Under the pieces are notes generated by a model that worked only from the letters and a program-made list of their open reading frames with translations, did no database searches and was not told the DNA's origin. From Candidatus Pacearchaeota archaeon (GTDB lineage: Archaea > Nanoarchaeota > Nanoarchaeia > Pacearchaeales > GW2011-AR1), in the NCBI GenBank assembly GCA_002690445.1, contig NZER01000379.1, positions 1 through 21,735 on the forward strand: a stretch of 21,735 bases of DNA, given 5' to 3'. Position 1 is the stretch's first letter; each line of letters begins with the position of its first letter. Shown one piece after another: positions 1 through 6,915 of the stretch. A program made the translations under genes and the position numbers.

Positions 1-90
1 AGTGTAGGATTTCACCGTAAGTGGTTATACGCCTTATCAGTGATTATTATGGCAATAATCGGTGCAGCGTTATCCTCTGCTTTCAAATGA
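1..90 (+). CDS. Membrane protein, C-terminal end only (partial)
   Basis: The first 29 codons of the window are open in frame 1 and stop at TGA 88-90. They encode the end of a protein with one hydrophobic stretch (WLYALSVIIMAIIGAALSSA) followed by a short basic tail, so it probably ends in a membrane-spanning helix. The next gene starts 15 bases downstream behind its own GGAGGAG site, consistent with one operon. The start and most of the protein lie outside the window, so no function is assigned. Confidence 0.5.
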   Translation, partial: SVGFHRKWLYALSVIIMAIIGAALSSAFK

Positions 91-105
91 TTGGAGGAGA
101 TTGAA

Positions 106-357
106 ATGACAGACAAGAAATTGAGTGAAGAAGTGTTAGCACAGATAGGTGCTAGGAAAAAAGCAGTGCAAACCATGAATCAAATTGCACAGAATGAATT
201 CAGGAATTATTTGAATCAACAGATACAATCTATTGGTTTGGATTTGGGTAAGAAGTATGACATTGACGAGAAGACAGGTATCGTCACTGAACATAAAGAA
301 GAAGTTACAATTACACCTGTTAAAGAGGGGAACGAAAATGAAATTCGTTCTCAATAA
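106..357 (+). CDS. Small helical protein in the head/connector module, unknown
   Basis: An 83-residue, charged, mostly helical protein beginning MTDKKLSEEVLAQIG. I chose ATG 106 over the in-frame TTG at 91 because GGAGGAG at 93-99 is properly spaced for 106. Residues 1-45 look alpha-helical and glutamine-rich, and the last third is acidic. Its end overlaps the next start by 20 bases. It sits just upstream of head-tail connector genes, so a small structural or assembly role is possible, but I do not recognise the family. Confidence 0.7.
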   Translation: MTDKKLSEEVLAQIGARKKAVQTMNQIAQNEFRNYLNQQIQSIGLDLGKKYDIDEKTGIVTEHKEEVTITPVKEGNENEIRSQ

Positions 358-535
358 ACAAAGAGGCTCCACTATAAATCACCCAAGTGTTGGGAAATTG
401 AAAGGTGGAGTTGCTTATGAAGTCACTGAACATCAAGCTAACATGATGAAACATATCATTAATGTTATAGTGTTTGACGAAGTGGTTTTAAAGGAGAAAG
501 AGATTGTAACAAAAGATGACAATGACAAACAGTAA
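338..535 (+). CDS. Small beta-rich protein, unknown; head module
   Basis: A 65-residue protein starting MKFVLNKQRGSTINHP. The reading frame is open from 233, but ATG 338 follows an AGAGGGG ribosome site at 324-330, and the upstream part is out of frame with the preceding gene that clearly encodes protein. The first 45 residues alternate hydrophobic and polar residues, suggesting a small beta domain, and the tail is acidic (ending KDDNDKQ). Small proteins of this type are common between capsid and connector genes of tailed viruses. Function unknown. Confidence 0.65.
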   Translation: MKFVLNKQRGSTINHPSVGKLKGGVAYEVTEHQANMMKHIINVIVFDEVVLKEKEIVTKDDNDKQ

Positions 536-980
536 AAAATGTAAGAATTGTGATACTGTTTTCCATCGTAAAGACCATTTGAATTTAGATAAAGGGCAGT
601 GGAGAAACAAAATCAATTGTACTTCTAACTGTAGGTCTAATCAGAATTATGTTAAGAAAGGATATACTTCCGGAGCGAATCATTATAACTGGAAAGGGGG
701 AGTTCAATATTCTTGCGGGTATAAATCTTTGTTAAGACCAAACCATCCTGATGCTAACAAGAGAGGATATATAGCCGAACATAGATTAGTTATGGAAAAG
801 AAGTTAGGTAGGAGATTACTTCCAACTGAAGATGTTCATCATTTAGATTTCAGTAAAACAAACAATGAACCAGATAATCTTCATTTGTTTAATAATAGAG
901 CTGAACATTCAGGATTTCATAAGAGATTAAATTTAGCAGTACAAAATGCGACGGGAGGGTTGTTTAGAAAGTGGCCGTAA
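516..980 (+). CDS. Free-standing HNH endonuclease with N-terminal zinc finger
   Basis: A 154-residue HNH-family nuclease, probably a homing endonuclease that nicks or cuts DNA to spread its own gene. An N-terminal zinc finger uses C9, C12, C35 and C39. A short NHYNWKGG motif (residues 55-62), typical of HNH proteins in phages, comes before the HNH core: EHRLVMEKKLGR (88-99), EDVHHLDFSKTNN (105-117), then N121 and H131/H135. It overlaps the previous gene by 20 bases and the next by 10, so it sits cleanly inside the structural operon without splitting a gene. Start at ATG 516 or 522; neither has a strong ribosome site, which suggests translational coupling. Confidence 0.85.
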   Translation: MTMTNSKKCKNCDTVFHRKDHLNLDKGQWRNKINCTSNCRSNQNYVKKGYTSGANHYNWKGGVQYSCGYKSLLRPNHPDANKRGYIAEHRLVMEKKLGRRLLPTEDVHHLDFSKTNNEPDNLHLFNNRAEHSGFHKRLNLAVQNATGGLFRKWP

Positions 981-1318
981 CTCTCGCCCAGGTGTCTGCT
1001 GATTTAGGTGAGGCATACGATAGTGTTGACGGCGGTACCACGGCTGTAACTTCAATCATAGCTCGAGCAGCAGCGTGGGGTACAGCTTTAAGTGAATCTG
1101 ACGATACTATCATTAGACCTTTAACTGATGCTATGGTTGTTAACCAAGTTATGGGTGGGATAGATCCAGTTAACAAAACGATAGGAACCCTTTCCGTTGG
1201 TGCTAAAGACCTTCGCAGTATGCGTAACTATTTCATGGAGGAAGCTAAGAAAGCGGCAGTTATTCAGGGAGTTTCCCTTGATGGTCTTACCATCCTGTTG
1301 AAAGATAGCGAACAATAA
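971..1318 (+). CDS. Putative head-tail connector (adaptor) protein
   Basis: A 115-residue, mostly alpha-helical protein (GTG start; GGGAGGG at 953-959 lies 11 bases upstream). The assignment rests on synteny: it is first in a run of four proteins of connector-like size (115, 129, 142, 159 residues) directly upstream of the tail tube gene, the usual order adaptor, head closure, tail terminator, tail completion. No catalytic motif is visible. It stops at TAA 1316-1318, overlapping the next ATG by one base (TAATG). The exact connector subtype is a guess. Confidence 0.6.
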   Translation: MAVTLAQVSADLGEAYDSVDGGTTAVTSIIARAAAWGTALSESDDTIIRPLTDAMVVNQVMGGIDPVNKTIGTLSVGAKDLRSMRNYFMEEAKKAAVIQGVSLDGLTILLKDSEQ

Positions 1319-1707
1319 TGACGTTAGCTACATCACTCAGAGGAGCAGCTAGGAACTTAATTACAACGTTTGGAAACACAGCTTCCCTTTATACATATTC
1401 CACTGCAACTAAGACAGAAAATGATGAAGGGGATGTTTCTGTTAGTAGTTGGGGTTCAGCTACATCTATTGTAGTAGTGGATGGAGATAATCTTCAGGAA
1501 GAACTTGTTCAAGCTACACAAGGTATAGAATCAATCGGGGAAGATGATAAAATCATCCGTGATGATGTAACAATAGCTGTTAATGATAGATTAACTGTTA
1601 ACAGTGTAGAATTTAGGGTTATATCAATTAATCCTGTACGAACCCAAGATACATTGGTAGTACAAATAGTAAAAGTAACACGTATGGATTATACAGATAC
1701 GTGGTAG
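1318..1707 (+). CDS. Putative head closure / neck protein
   Basis: A 129-residue protein, start coupled by TAATG to the previous stop. After a short helix (residues 1-18) it is beta-rich, with a pattern seen in small beta-barrel neck proteins: a long polar loop around residues 75-90 (IESIGEDDKIIRDD), then strands ending in VNSVEFRVISINPVRTQDTL. That closing pattern resembles SPP1 gp16 / HK97 gp7-type head closure proteins. The call depends on position between the adaptor-like and tail-terminator-like genes; family recognition is moderate. Confidence 0.55.
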   Translation: MTLATSLRGAARNLITTFGNTASLYTYSTATKTENDEGDVSVSSWGSATSIVVVDGDNLQEELVQATQGIESIGEDDKIIRDDVTIAVNDRLTVNSVEFRVISINPVRTQDTLVVQIVKVTRMDYTDTW

Positions 1708-1718
1708 AATGGCATAAA

Positions 1719-1729
1719 TGTCATATATG
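1719..1729. repeat. TGTCATATATG copy in the 60-base gap before the tail terminator gene
   Basis: The 60 bases between 1707 and 1768 are one of the few gaps in the left half. They contain TGTCATATATGTCAC at 1719-1733. The first 11 bases recur exactly at 14431-14441, where they form part of a perfect palindrome upstream of the ribbon-helix-helix gene. The gap also holds CATG...CATG repeats and an AGGGGA ribosome site for ATG 1768. This could be a shared operator or chance. Confidence 0.3.
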
Positions 1730-1767
1730 TCACATGGGACACACCATGTTAGACAGGGGATACACCT

Positions 1768-2196
1768 ATGGCAATAAGTAAAAATACTCTCAGTACTGAT
1801 GTATGGGATACAATTTATACATACATCCAAACAACTAACCCTATAACAACGAATAATATATTTAGTTCTGTTAATTCAACCCTCGTTAAGAGTAAAGGGT
1901 ACCCTCTTGTTATAATGGAAACACCTTTAGTTAGTGTGATGAAACTTAACGTGACAGGTTCATTTGTTCAATCAGAAGTTACAATTAATTTTGATGTTTA
2001 TCACACTTCAAATCAGAATTTAAAAGTAGTGAAAGATGAAGTAGTATCAAAGTTACTTGCAGGGAGAGATGCTTTTGGGACTGATGGTTTGAAAAGGATG
2101 CAAATTCAAGATGGTGCATACGATAGTTGGGAGGAAGGTAATAAGAAAATTCATAGGTTTACTTTTGCTGTGAAATTCTTTTATACGGAACAATAA
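1768..2196 (+). CDS. Putative tail terminator / tail-head joining protein
   Basis: A 142-residue alpha/beta protein. The N-terminal helix is followed by a strand carrying YPLVIMETP (residues 45-53), a beta region with SEVTINFDVYHTSNQNL, a helix (VVKDEVVSKLLAGRDAF) and a C-terminal strand IHRFTFAVKFFYTEQ. This order resembles tail terminators of the lambda gpU / SPP1 gp17 type, which cap the tail tube and join it to the head. The position between the head-closure-like gene and the gp10-family gene fits. It has its own ribosome site and ends TAATG with the next gene. Confidence 0.55.
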   Translation: MAISKNTLSTDVWDTIYTYIQTTNPITTNNIFSSVNSTLVKSKGYPLVIMETPLVSVMKLNVTGSFVQSEVTINFDVYHTSNQNLKVVKDEVVSKLLAGRDAFGTDGLKRMQIQDGAYDSWEEGNKKIHRFTFAVKFFYTEQ

Positions 2197-2675
2197 TGGT
2201 ACTTACTATAGATATAATTAACATAGGAAAATCAGTCAAGTTATTTAGGAATGCTGAAAGGTTTGTTAATAAGTTACCTACTCAAATTACGTTAGAATCT
2301 GCCCAAGTTCTCCATAGGTTAGTTAAATCTAATTTAGCAAAGAGGACTTCTACTCAACGGAGTGGTCACAATACTCCTTCGTTACAGAGAGATATATTTC
2401 TACGTGCAACATCAAATGGGCATAGAGTTGCATTTAGACCAAATAAAGTTGAACCTAATCTGGCAAGTATGGTAGAGTTTGGTACTTCACCGCATTGGCA
2501 GATTAAAGCGTTCAATAAACGTGTTAAGAAAGACCACCCTTGGTTATTCTGGCATCCGGGAGCTAAACCAAAAAGGTTTTTCCAGAGAGCTCAAGATGAG
2601 TTTAAACGTTCATATAGAGAAGAAATTGTAAAGAAACATGCTGACATGGCATTTTCAAAGTTGAAGATTGTTTGA
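2196..2675 (+). CDS. Tail completion protein, HK97 gp10 family
   Basis: A 159-residue basic protein with the hallmarks of the HK97 gp10-like family, which acts late in tail or head-tail joining. Near the middle is MVEFGTSPHWQI (residues 92-103), and after it HPGAKPKRFFQRA (120-132), matching the family pattern E-[FY]-G-T...HPG-x-K/P...F. A long N-terminal helix with a basic face comes before a polar linker (TSTQRSGHNT). It is coupled by TAATG to the gene upstream and sits directly before the tail tube gene, as in many siphoviruses. This is the best-supported anchor of the connector block. Confidence 0.82.
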   Translation: MVLTIDIINIGKSVKLFRNAERFVNKLPTQITLESAQVLHRLVKSNLAKRTSTQRSGHNTPSLQRDIFLRATSNGHRVAFRPNKVEPNLASMVEFGTSPHWQIKAFNKRVKKDHPWLFWHPGAKPKRFFQRAQDEFKRSYREEIVKKHADMAFSKLKIV

Positions 2676-2709
2676 TTGAATTGAAAAAAATATATAGGAG
2701 GAAAATAAT

Positions 2710-3396
2710 ATGGCATTACCAGACCATTTTGAAGGTGAAGATGTAATCATCACCATGGAAGAAAGCGGTCAAGCGACCGTAACAAACGTAGAAGGGAGAG
2801 TGTTAAGTTGGAACTTGAGTGGTGGAGCCTCGTCAACAGATGAAGTTTACGCATTCGGGAATAAGACTTTCAATTTCCAAAAACCTAGAGAGAAGTTCAC
2901 TGTAAGTTTTGAAGTAATGGTTAACGATTCAGACTTTGACTTTGTGCATTTAGGTTCAGGGACTGGAACACCAGCTCTTGGATCAATGGCAGGGAAACCG
3001 TCAACGTCAGCTGAAACACCGAGTCAATGGAGAATTATTATGTGGTTCCAGACAGCATCTAGTCAGTTAGCTACAGGTTCAATAGTTGTCCCAGACACAG
3101 CAGTAAGTGTTTACAGGATGATTTTCGTTGATTGTAAAGCTATCACGTTTGATAAAGAGTTCGCAGCTGATGAGTACATGAAAGGAACATTAAGTTTTGA
3201 ATTCTCAGCTACAGATGACGGCGGAAATCCTAACATGATTGTTGAGGAAGGATTAGGTGTAAGTACCACAGCTTCAGATGCAAAGTTAGCTAGTATGACA
3301 ACATCTGCAGGGAAAGGATTGAAAACGTTAGCTAGAGGTTCATTAACTTGGTCAGTAACAACAACTAGGTCATGGACAGGAGCTTACTCAACATAG
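2710..3396 (+). CDS. Major tail tube protein
   Basis: A 228-residue beta-rich protein that would polymerise into the tail tube. Support: its own strong ribosome site (AGGAGG at 2697-2702), position after the connector/gp10 block and before the tail chaperones, and an intrinsic terminator right after the stop, as is usual for abundant virion proteins. The sequence pattern also fits: EVYAFGNKTFNFQKPREKFT (residues 40-59), EWFQ-like strand around MWFQT, and a C-terminal KGTLSFEFSATDDGGN segment, as in tail tube folds. The last 45 residues are rich in small residues (S, T, A, G). No Ig-like extra domain is evident. Confidence 0.72.
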   Translation: MALPDHFEGEDVIITMEESGQATVTNVEGRVLSWNLSGGASSTDEVYAFGNKTFNFQKPREKFTVSFEVMVNDSDFDFVHLGSGTGTPALGSMAGKPSTSAETPSQWRIIMWFQTASSQLATGSIVVPDTAVSVYRMIFVDCKAITFDKEFAADEYMKGTLSFEFSATDDGGNPNMIVEEGLGVSTTASDAKLASMTTSAGKGLKTLARGSLTWSVTTTRSWTGAYST

Positions 3397-3428
3397 GCAT
3401 CTGCCTATATTTTTTTATTTTTTTATTG
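3393..3428 (+). terminator. Intrinsic terminator after the tail tube gene
   Basis: A perfect 6-bp stem ATAGGC (3393-3398) / GCCTAT (3403-3408) encloses the 4-base loop ATCT. It is followed by ATTTTTTTATTTTTTTATTG. The hairpin overlaps the tail tube stop codon (TAG 3394-3396). Stem plus long T-run is a textbook rho-independent terminator, and a T-tract alone would also act in archaea. It would limit read-through from the abundant structural genes into the accessory cassette. Confidence 0.82.
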
Positions 3429-3463
3429 TTTGAATTGAAAGAAGGAAAAGGAGATGAATAGAG

Positions 3464-4480
3464 ATGGATTATGAAAATATAAAGTTTACCCATGTGTTGG
3501 GAGCAAGGAGCATACCTGAACATATTAAGGATTGCCTTGAGGAGCAACCTGCACGGAGTGGGATGTATAATTGGATTTTTGCGTTTAAGGGAGAAATTAA
3601 CACGTACTGGAGTATCAAAGATAAATTGCATGAGTATGATGTTATTCAATGTAACATGAGTCCAGCAGATATGCCAATGATTCTTATGTTAAGAGATCAA
3701 TTAACTAAGACAGGTAACACAAAAACCAAATTGGTTATAAATAATGATTATGTTTGTGAGTGTTGGGGGGACTGGGGTCTAGACCCATACCATTACGACC
3801 ATGTTCAGAGACAGGGGGATATGGTTTTCGGTACCGAACCACATCAGGTGTCTAACATGCTTAATGGTGTGTTTGTAATTCCTCATCCCACCAATACTTC
3901 TATGTTAAAAAAGTTAGGTTCTGATATGGAGAATGATTCAGTAGGGTTTATTTTCCATTGGTGGTCAGGAGATACTTACTTACCTCACAGAACTCTTGAA
4001 AGAGTTAAAGAGAAATTTGGTGTTAAGATGGCAAGGATATTTGCATACAAACCAGACAAAGACCAAATGAGTGCAGGGAGAAAATTAATGTGGGATGAAA
4101 CTGTTGGTGGTTTAGATTTCCCAGACTTCGCTGAGTACATACAAGGAGAGAGATGTGTATATGATCCGAATCCATGTCATACTTACGGGAGGAACGGAGT
4201 AGAACTAGCTTGTTGGGGAAGGCCAGTCGTAGGTAGCAACAGAGTGTTCAGTTATAATATGCTGTTCCCAGAATTAACTTGTGACCCATACGACTTCAAT
4301 GCAACTATGGATTGTTTTGATATTGTTTTCAACCAACCTGAGAAATTGAAAGGGATTCTTGACAGGGCGTATGAGAAAGTGGAGTATTTTAACTATGAGA
4401 ATAGTAGGAAAAGATTCCTTGATGCGTTAAAGATTGCTGTTGAAAGAGGAGGACATACTTGGTACGCCAAGCATGGATAA
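3464..4480 (+). CDS. GT-B fold glycosyltransferase
   Basis: A 338-residue protein laid out like a two-domain GT-B glycosyltransferase, which would move a sugar from an activated donor to an unknown acceptor. The N-terminal Rossmann-like half includes KLVINNDYVCECWG (residues 89-102) and VFGTEPHQVS (121-130). The C-terminal half has VGFIFHWWSGD (160-170) and the donor-site-like segment YGRNGVELACWGRPVVGSNR (241-260), matching the GT4-type G-x-x-x-x-E-x...G-x-P-V pattern with E247. The start at ATG 3464 follows AAAGGAG. It leads a cassette of modifying enzymes in the middle of the tail genes; the target could be virion protein, DNA or host glycan. Confidence 0.72.
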   Translation: MDYENIKFTHVLGARSIPEHIKDCLEEQPARSGMYNWIFAFKGEINTYWSIKDKLHEYDVIQCNMSPADMPMILMLRDQLTKTGNTKTKLVINNDYVCECWGDWGLDPYHYDHVQRQGDMVFGTEPHQVSNMLNGVFVIPHPTNTSMLKKLGSDMENDSVGFIFHWWSGDTYLPHRTLERVKEKFGVKMARIFAYKPDKDQMSAGRKLMWDETVGGLDFPDFAEYIQGERCVYDPNPCHTYGRNGVELACWGRPVVGSNRVFSYNMLFPELTCDPYDFNATMDCFDIVFNQPEKLKGILDRAYEKVEYFNYENSRKRFLDALKIAVERGGHTWYAKHG

Positions 4481-4937
4481 AATGGTTAATCAAAAATACT
4501 GTCAATGTTGTGGTCAAACTATTTTAAAATTAGATTCAACAGATTATAATTGGTCACTCAAAAAGTTTTGTAATAGGGCTTGTAAAGAGAAACAGAGAAC
4601 TAGAACACGGGTTAAAACTAGAGAAGAAATTGAGAGAATGGTTAAACAAAACAAAAAGAGATACCATTCAGTTTACAAAAAAGACTCAGAGTATATGGAA
4701 AAACAAAGGCTTTCTTGTAGGCGTTACCAAAAAGAGAACAGAGAGAGGGAAGCAAACAGACAACGTTTAAGAAGGAAAATTCCAGAAGTAATGGAGAAAC
4801 ATAAAGTAAGGGCAAAAACTAGATACAAATACGGCCCTGCCCCTGAAGGTCATGAGTATCATCATCTGGAACCATATAGTGTTGATAATTTTTTAATAGT
4901 ATCAAAAGAAGACCATAAGGTGATTCATCATGGATAA
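4473..4937 (+). CDS. HNH-type endonuclease with zinc finger and long basic linker
   Basis: A 154-residue protein. The N-terminal zinc finger is C10-x-C12-C13 with C33 and C37 (QKYCQCCGQT...FCNRAC). A very basic helical linker rich in K, R, E follows (residues 40-115), then a short histidine-rich nuclease-like end: GHEYHHLEPYSVDNFLIVS (126-144) and EDHKVIHHG (146-154). That end fits a compact HNH/His-Me finger motif of phage endonucleases, but the central Asn is not certain. The start could be ATG 4473 or 4482; neither has a clear ribosome site, and the gene overlaps the glycosyltransferase by 8 bases. A second likely free-standing homing nuclease. Confidence 0.7.
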   Translation: MDKMVNQKYCQCCGQTILKLDSTDYNWSLKKFCNRACKEKQRTRTRVKTREEIERMVKQNKKRYHSVYKKDSEYMEKQRLSCRRYQKENREREANRQRLRRKIPEVMEKHKVRAKTRYKYGPAPEGHEYHHLEPYSVDNFLIVSKEDHKVIHHG

Positions 4938-5490
4938 ATGGCCAGAAGAATGTCCTGACGTGCCTGAAGATAGTCACGGTTGGTTCAGGAAACATAATGA
5001 GAAAATCTTAGCTGAGAAGTTAGAACCTCACCACGTGGTGATTGAGTTAGGTTCTTGGCTAGGTAAATCAACTCGCTTCATCGCCGATAGGTGTAAGAAA
5101 GTTTATGCTATTGACCATTGGGAAGGTGGCCCTGAACATCATACTTCAAAGTATGAATCCATTAAAGGCCGTTTACCTAAACTGTACGAGACTTTCTTAA
5201 AGAACTGCTGGTCAAGGAAGGATAAAATAATTCCTCTCAGAATGAAGACTGTGGTGGGTTTAATGAAATGTAGTCAAGCTGGTATAAAACCAGATATAAT
5301 TTACATTGATGCTTCTCATGAGTATGAAGATGTGTTAGCTGACATCTCTTTATCTAGGGAACTGTTCCCTGAAGCATTATTAATTGGAGATGATTGGGAA
5401 AGGAAAGGTGTATATTCAGCAGTGATGAATTACGCTTACGATAAAGAAATAACTTTCTCAGTTTACGGATGTGTGTGGTGGATGAAATGA
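4930..5490 (+). CDS. SAM-dependent methyltransferase-like protein (Methyltransf_24/CmcI type)
   Basis: A 186-residue class I methyltransferase-like protein. Motif I is VVIELGSWLGKSTRFIA (residues 36-52), the acidic end of strand 2 is AIDHW (60-64, D62), and PDIIYIDASHEYEDV (121-135) followed by LLIGDDW (150-156) is typical of the Methyltransf_24 / cephalosporin hydroxylase-like group, in which the Asp and His residues often bind a metal. Such enzymes often act on sugars or glycan-linked groups, which would suit the neighbouring glycosyltransferase. It overlaps the HNH gene by 8 bases and ends in ATGA with the next methyltransferase. Confidence 0.78.
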   Translation: MDKWPEECPDVPEDSHGWFRKHNEKILAEKLEPHHVVIELGSWLGKSTRFIADRCKKVYAIDHWEGGPEHHTSKYESIKGRLPKLYETFLKNCWSRKDKIIPLRMKTVVGLMKCSQAGIKPDIIYIDASHEYEDVLADISLSRELFPEALLIGDDWERKGVYSAVMNYAYDKEITFSVYGCVWWMK

Positions 5491-6125
5491 TAGGAAGAAC
5501 AAAAGAACAAATAAATGAGTTAGTGAAAGAATGGTCTAACCAAGATTGGGCTAACGAATATGATAAAGGTCATATGGTATTACAAAAAGTGATGACTTTC
5601 GAAGAATTGATGAAACGTAACCCTTACAGATTTAAGTGGGTGAAGAAGAAAGCTAAAGGTGTAGGGGCAGCTCTAGACGTAGGATGCCATAACGGTTTCT
5701 TAGCTTGTCACTTAACAGAGGTTGGATATAAAGTAACAGGAATTGATATAAGCTCAAGAGCTATTGAGGAAGCTAAGAAGAATGTCCCTGAAGCTGAATT
5801 TAAATTGGTACAGATGAATGATCCATTAGAGTTCCCTGATGAAAGTTTTGATTGTGTTACTGCGTTAGAGATCATTGAACATGTCCCTGACTTAGGAAAG
5901 TTCATGAAAGAAGTAGTAAGGGTATGTAAGAAAGGTGGCCAATTATTTTTCACAACTCCTGTAGGAGATAATTATGATTGTGACCAACATCTAAGATATT
6001 TTAAATTCTATGATTTAGAGAAAGCGTTATCTGATGCTGGATTAACAGATTTCAAAATATGTAGGATAGCTAAAGGTAACGGTGTTGATGGTAGGAAATT
6101 GTTTGGTGTGGAGGCTACAAAATGA
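5487..6125 (+). CDS. SAM-dependent methyltransferase (Methyltransf_11 type)
   Basis: A 212-residue class I methyltransferase. ATG 5487 (ATGA overlap, GGTGGATG just upstream) is preferred to the upstream in-frame GTG at 5469. Motif I is AALDVGCHNGFLACHL (61-76), the SAM ribose-binding acidic residue is D87 in VTGIDIS, and motif FDCVTALEIIEHVPD (121-135) plus KKGGQLFFTTP complete a UbiE/Methyltransf_11 signature. The substrate is unknown; the N-terminal 55 residues are helical and may shape the substrate site. Adjacent to a glycosyltransferase and another methyltransferase, it may help make or decorate a methylated glycan. Confidence 0.85.
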   Translation: MIGRTKEQINELVKEWSNQDWANEYDKGHMVLQKVMTFEELMKRNPYRFKWVKKKAKGVGAALDVGCHNGFLACHLTEVGYKVTGIDISSRAIEEAKKNVPEAEFKLVQMNDPLEFPDESFDCVTALEIIEHVPDLGKFMKEVVRVCKKGGQLFFTTPVGDNYDCDQHLRYFKFYDLEKALSDAGLTDFKICRIAKGNGVDGRKLFGVEATK

Positions 6126-6439
6126 AAGCTGAAGGAAAGAAACTATCTGAATTGAAAGATAGGATTGATGACATTACAACCATAAATTTTTCAATAACTA
6201 AATGTCCATTGAACGTATTTAAAGCGTTCAGTACGTTCTGTAAGAAGGAAACTAACGATAATTATGCGTTTGGATTAAAACTGTTACTTGATTCCAGAGA
6301 AGCTAACGTAAAAGAAGTAGTTTTATATGAGCAGTACTTAGAATTAAAAGATGAGATTGAAAACATTAAGCAGAAGCTTGATGAACCAAAGAAAAAGAAA
6401 CCCATTACAATGGGGAAAGGAGGAATGAAAGATGAGTAG
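6122..6439 (+). CDS. Small coiled-coil protein upstream of tail chaperone, unknown
   Basis: A 105-residue protein coupled by ATGA to the methyltransferase. Residues 1-60 hold a helical domain (ITTINFSITKCPLNVFKAF, then CKKETNDNYAFGLKLLLDSR), and residues 65-92 form a likely coiled coil (YEQYLELKDEIENIKQKLD). The tail is basic (KKKKPITMGKGGMK). The N-terminal part, with a beta strand then helices, could be a ribbon-helix-helix-like fold, but I cannot confirm it. It is the last gene before the tail chaperone and could belong to either the accessory cassette or the tail module. Confidence 0.6.
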   Translation: MKAEGKKLSELKDRIDDITTINFSITKCPLNVFKAFSTFCKKETNDNYAFGLKLLLDSREANVKEVVLYEQYLELKDEIENIKQKLDEPKKKKPITMGKGGMKDE

Positions 6440-6743
6440 ATTGAGTAGATTAGTGGGGAAACCCGTAGATATTGTTGTAGAAGGTGAGTCTTTTACAATT
6501 AAACCGTTGAAAATGAAACAACTTGATTTGTTAATGGATATTGGGAGTGAAAATATCCATAAACAAGCTGAAGGTTTAAAGAAATTAATCAAGAAAACTA
6601 TATTAGATTGTGTCCCTGATGCAACTGATGAAGAAATAGATAACATATCTTTAAGACATTTTCAAGCATTTTCAGATGCAATCATGAAAGTGAACGGATT
6701 GGAAAATGCAGCTCAGCCAAAGAATAAACAGATTAAAGGATAG
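6432..6743 (+). CDS. Tail assembly chaperone, G-like frame
   Basis: A 103-residue protein starting behind AAAGGAGG. Its place directly before a short second frame and the tape measure gene, its size, and the pattern VGKPVDIVVEGESFTIKPLK (8-27) followed by a helical domain (LDLLMDIGSENIHKQAE...FQAFSDAIMKVNG) match the G-type tail assembly chaperones that coat the tape measure protein during tail assembly. It ends at TAG 6741-6743, 38 bases into the overlapping T-like frame, which suggests a programmed frameshift to a longer GT product. Confidence 0.72.
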   Translation: MSRLSRLVGKPVDIVVEGESFTIKPLKMKQLDLLMDIGSENIHKQAEGLKKLIKKTILDCVPDATDEEIDNISLRHFQAFSDAIMKVNGLENAAQPKNKQIKG

Positions 6744-6912
6744 GACAGGTGGGAAGAATCAATTAACAGGGACAATTGTTGCTGTTATGAGAGAAATGAA
6801 ATGGTCTTACACAGATGTAATGGAAATGCCTGTCCCTTCATATATTGTTATCTTGGATGAGTTAATGAAAATAGCTAGGAAAGAGAAAGCAGAAATGAAG
6901 AAGAAGAGGTAA
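6706..6912 (+). CDS. Tail assembly chaperone, T-like frame (GT fusion by frameshift)
   Basis: The frame +1 relative to the G-like gene stays open to TAA 6910-6912. The part after the G stop reads IVAVMREMKWSYTDVMEMPV (from about 6776) and ends in a basic helix. A W-[ST]-Y-x-[DE]-V-x-x-M-P-V motif next to the tape measure gene is characteristic of T-type chaperone domains. ATG 6706 has no good ribosome site, so I think this is made mainly as an extension of the G-like protein, not as a separate protein. The true boundary depends on the shift site. Confidence 0.68.
   Translation: MQLSQRINRLKDRTGGKNQLTGTIVAVMREMKWSYTDVMEMPVPSYIVILDELMKIARKEKAEMKKKR
6735..6743 (+). other. Candidate +1 ribosomal frameshift site (AAA GGA TAG)
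   Basis: In the G-like frame the last codons are AAA GGA TAG. The T-like frame is +1 (or -2) relative to it. A lysine tRNA on AAA 6735-6737 could slip forward one base onto AAG 6736-6738, keeping cognate or wobble pairing, and decoding would continue GAT AGG into the T frame. I saw no repeat-type heptamer suited to -1, which would be the wrong frame anyway. Inferred from frame geometry only. Confidence 0.4.
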
Positions 6913-6915
6913 ATA

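Noticed and set aside
233..337. Upstream in-frame extension of the 338-535 gene
   Set aside because: It overlaps the preceding gene in another frame and lacks a ribosome site; AGAGGGG supports ATG 338.
1708..1767. Possible tiny gene from ATG 1718 in the gap
   Set aside because: Only 19 codons, no ribosome site, and it runs into the next gene out of frame; more likely regulatory or spacer DNA.
2676..2709. TATA-like AAATATATAG upstream of the tail tube gene
   Set aside because: It is too close to the ATG: a start 25 bases downstream would fall inside the gene, and the gene has a clear ribosome site.
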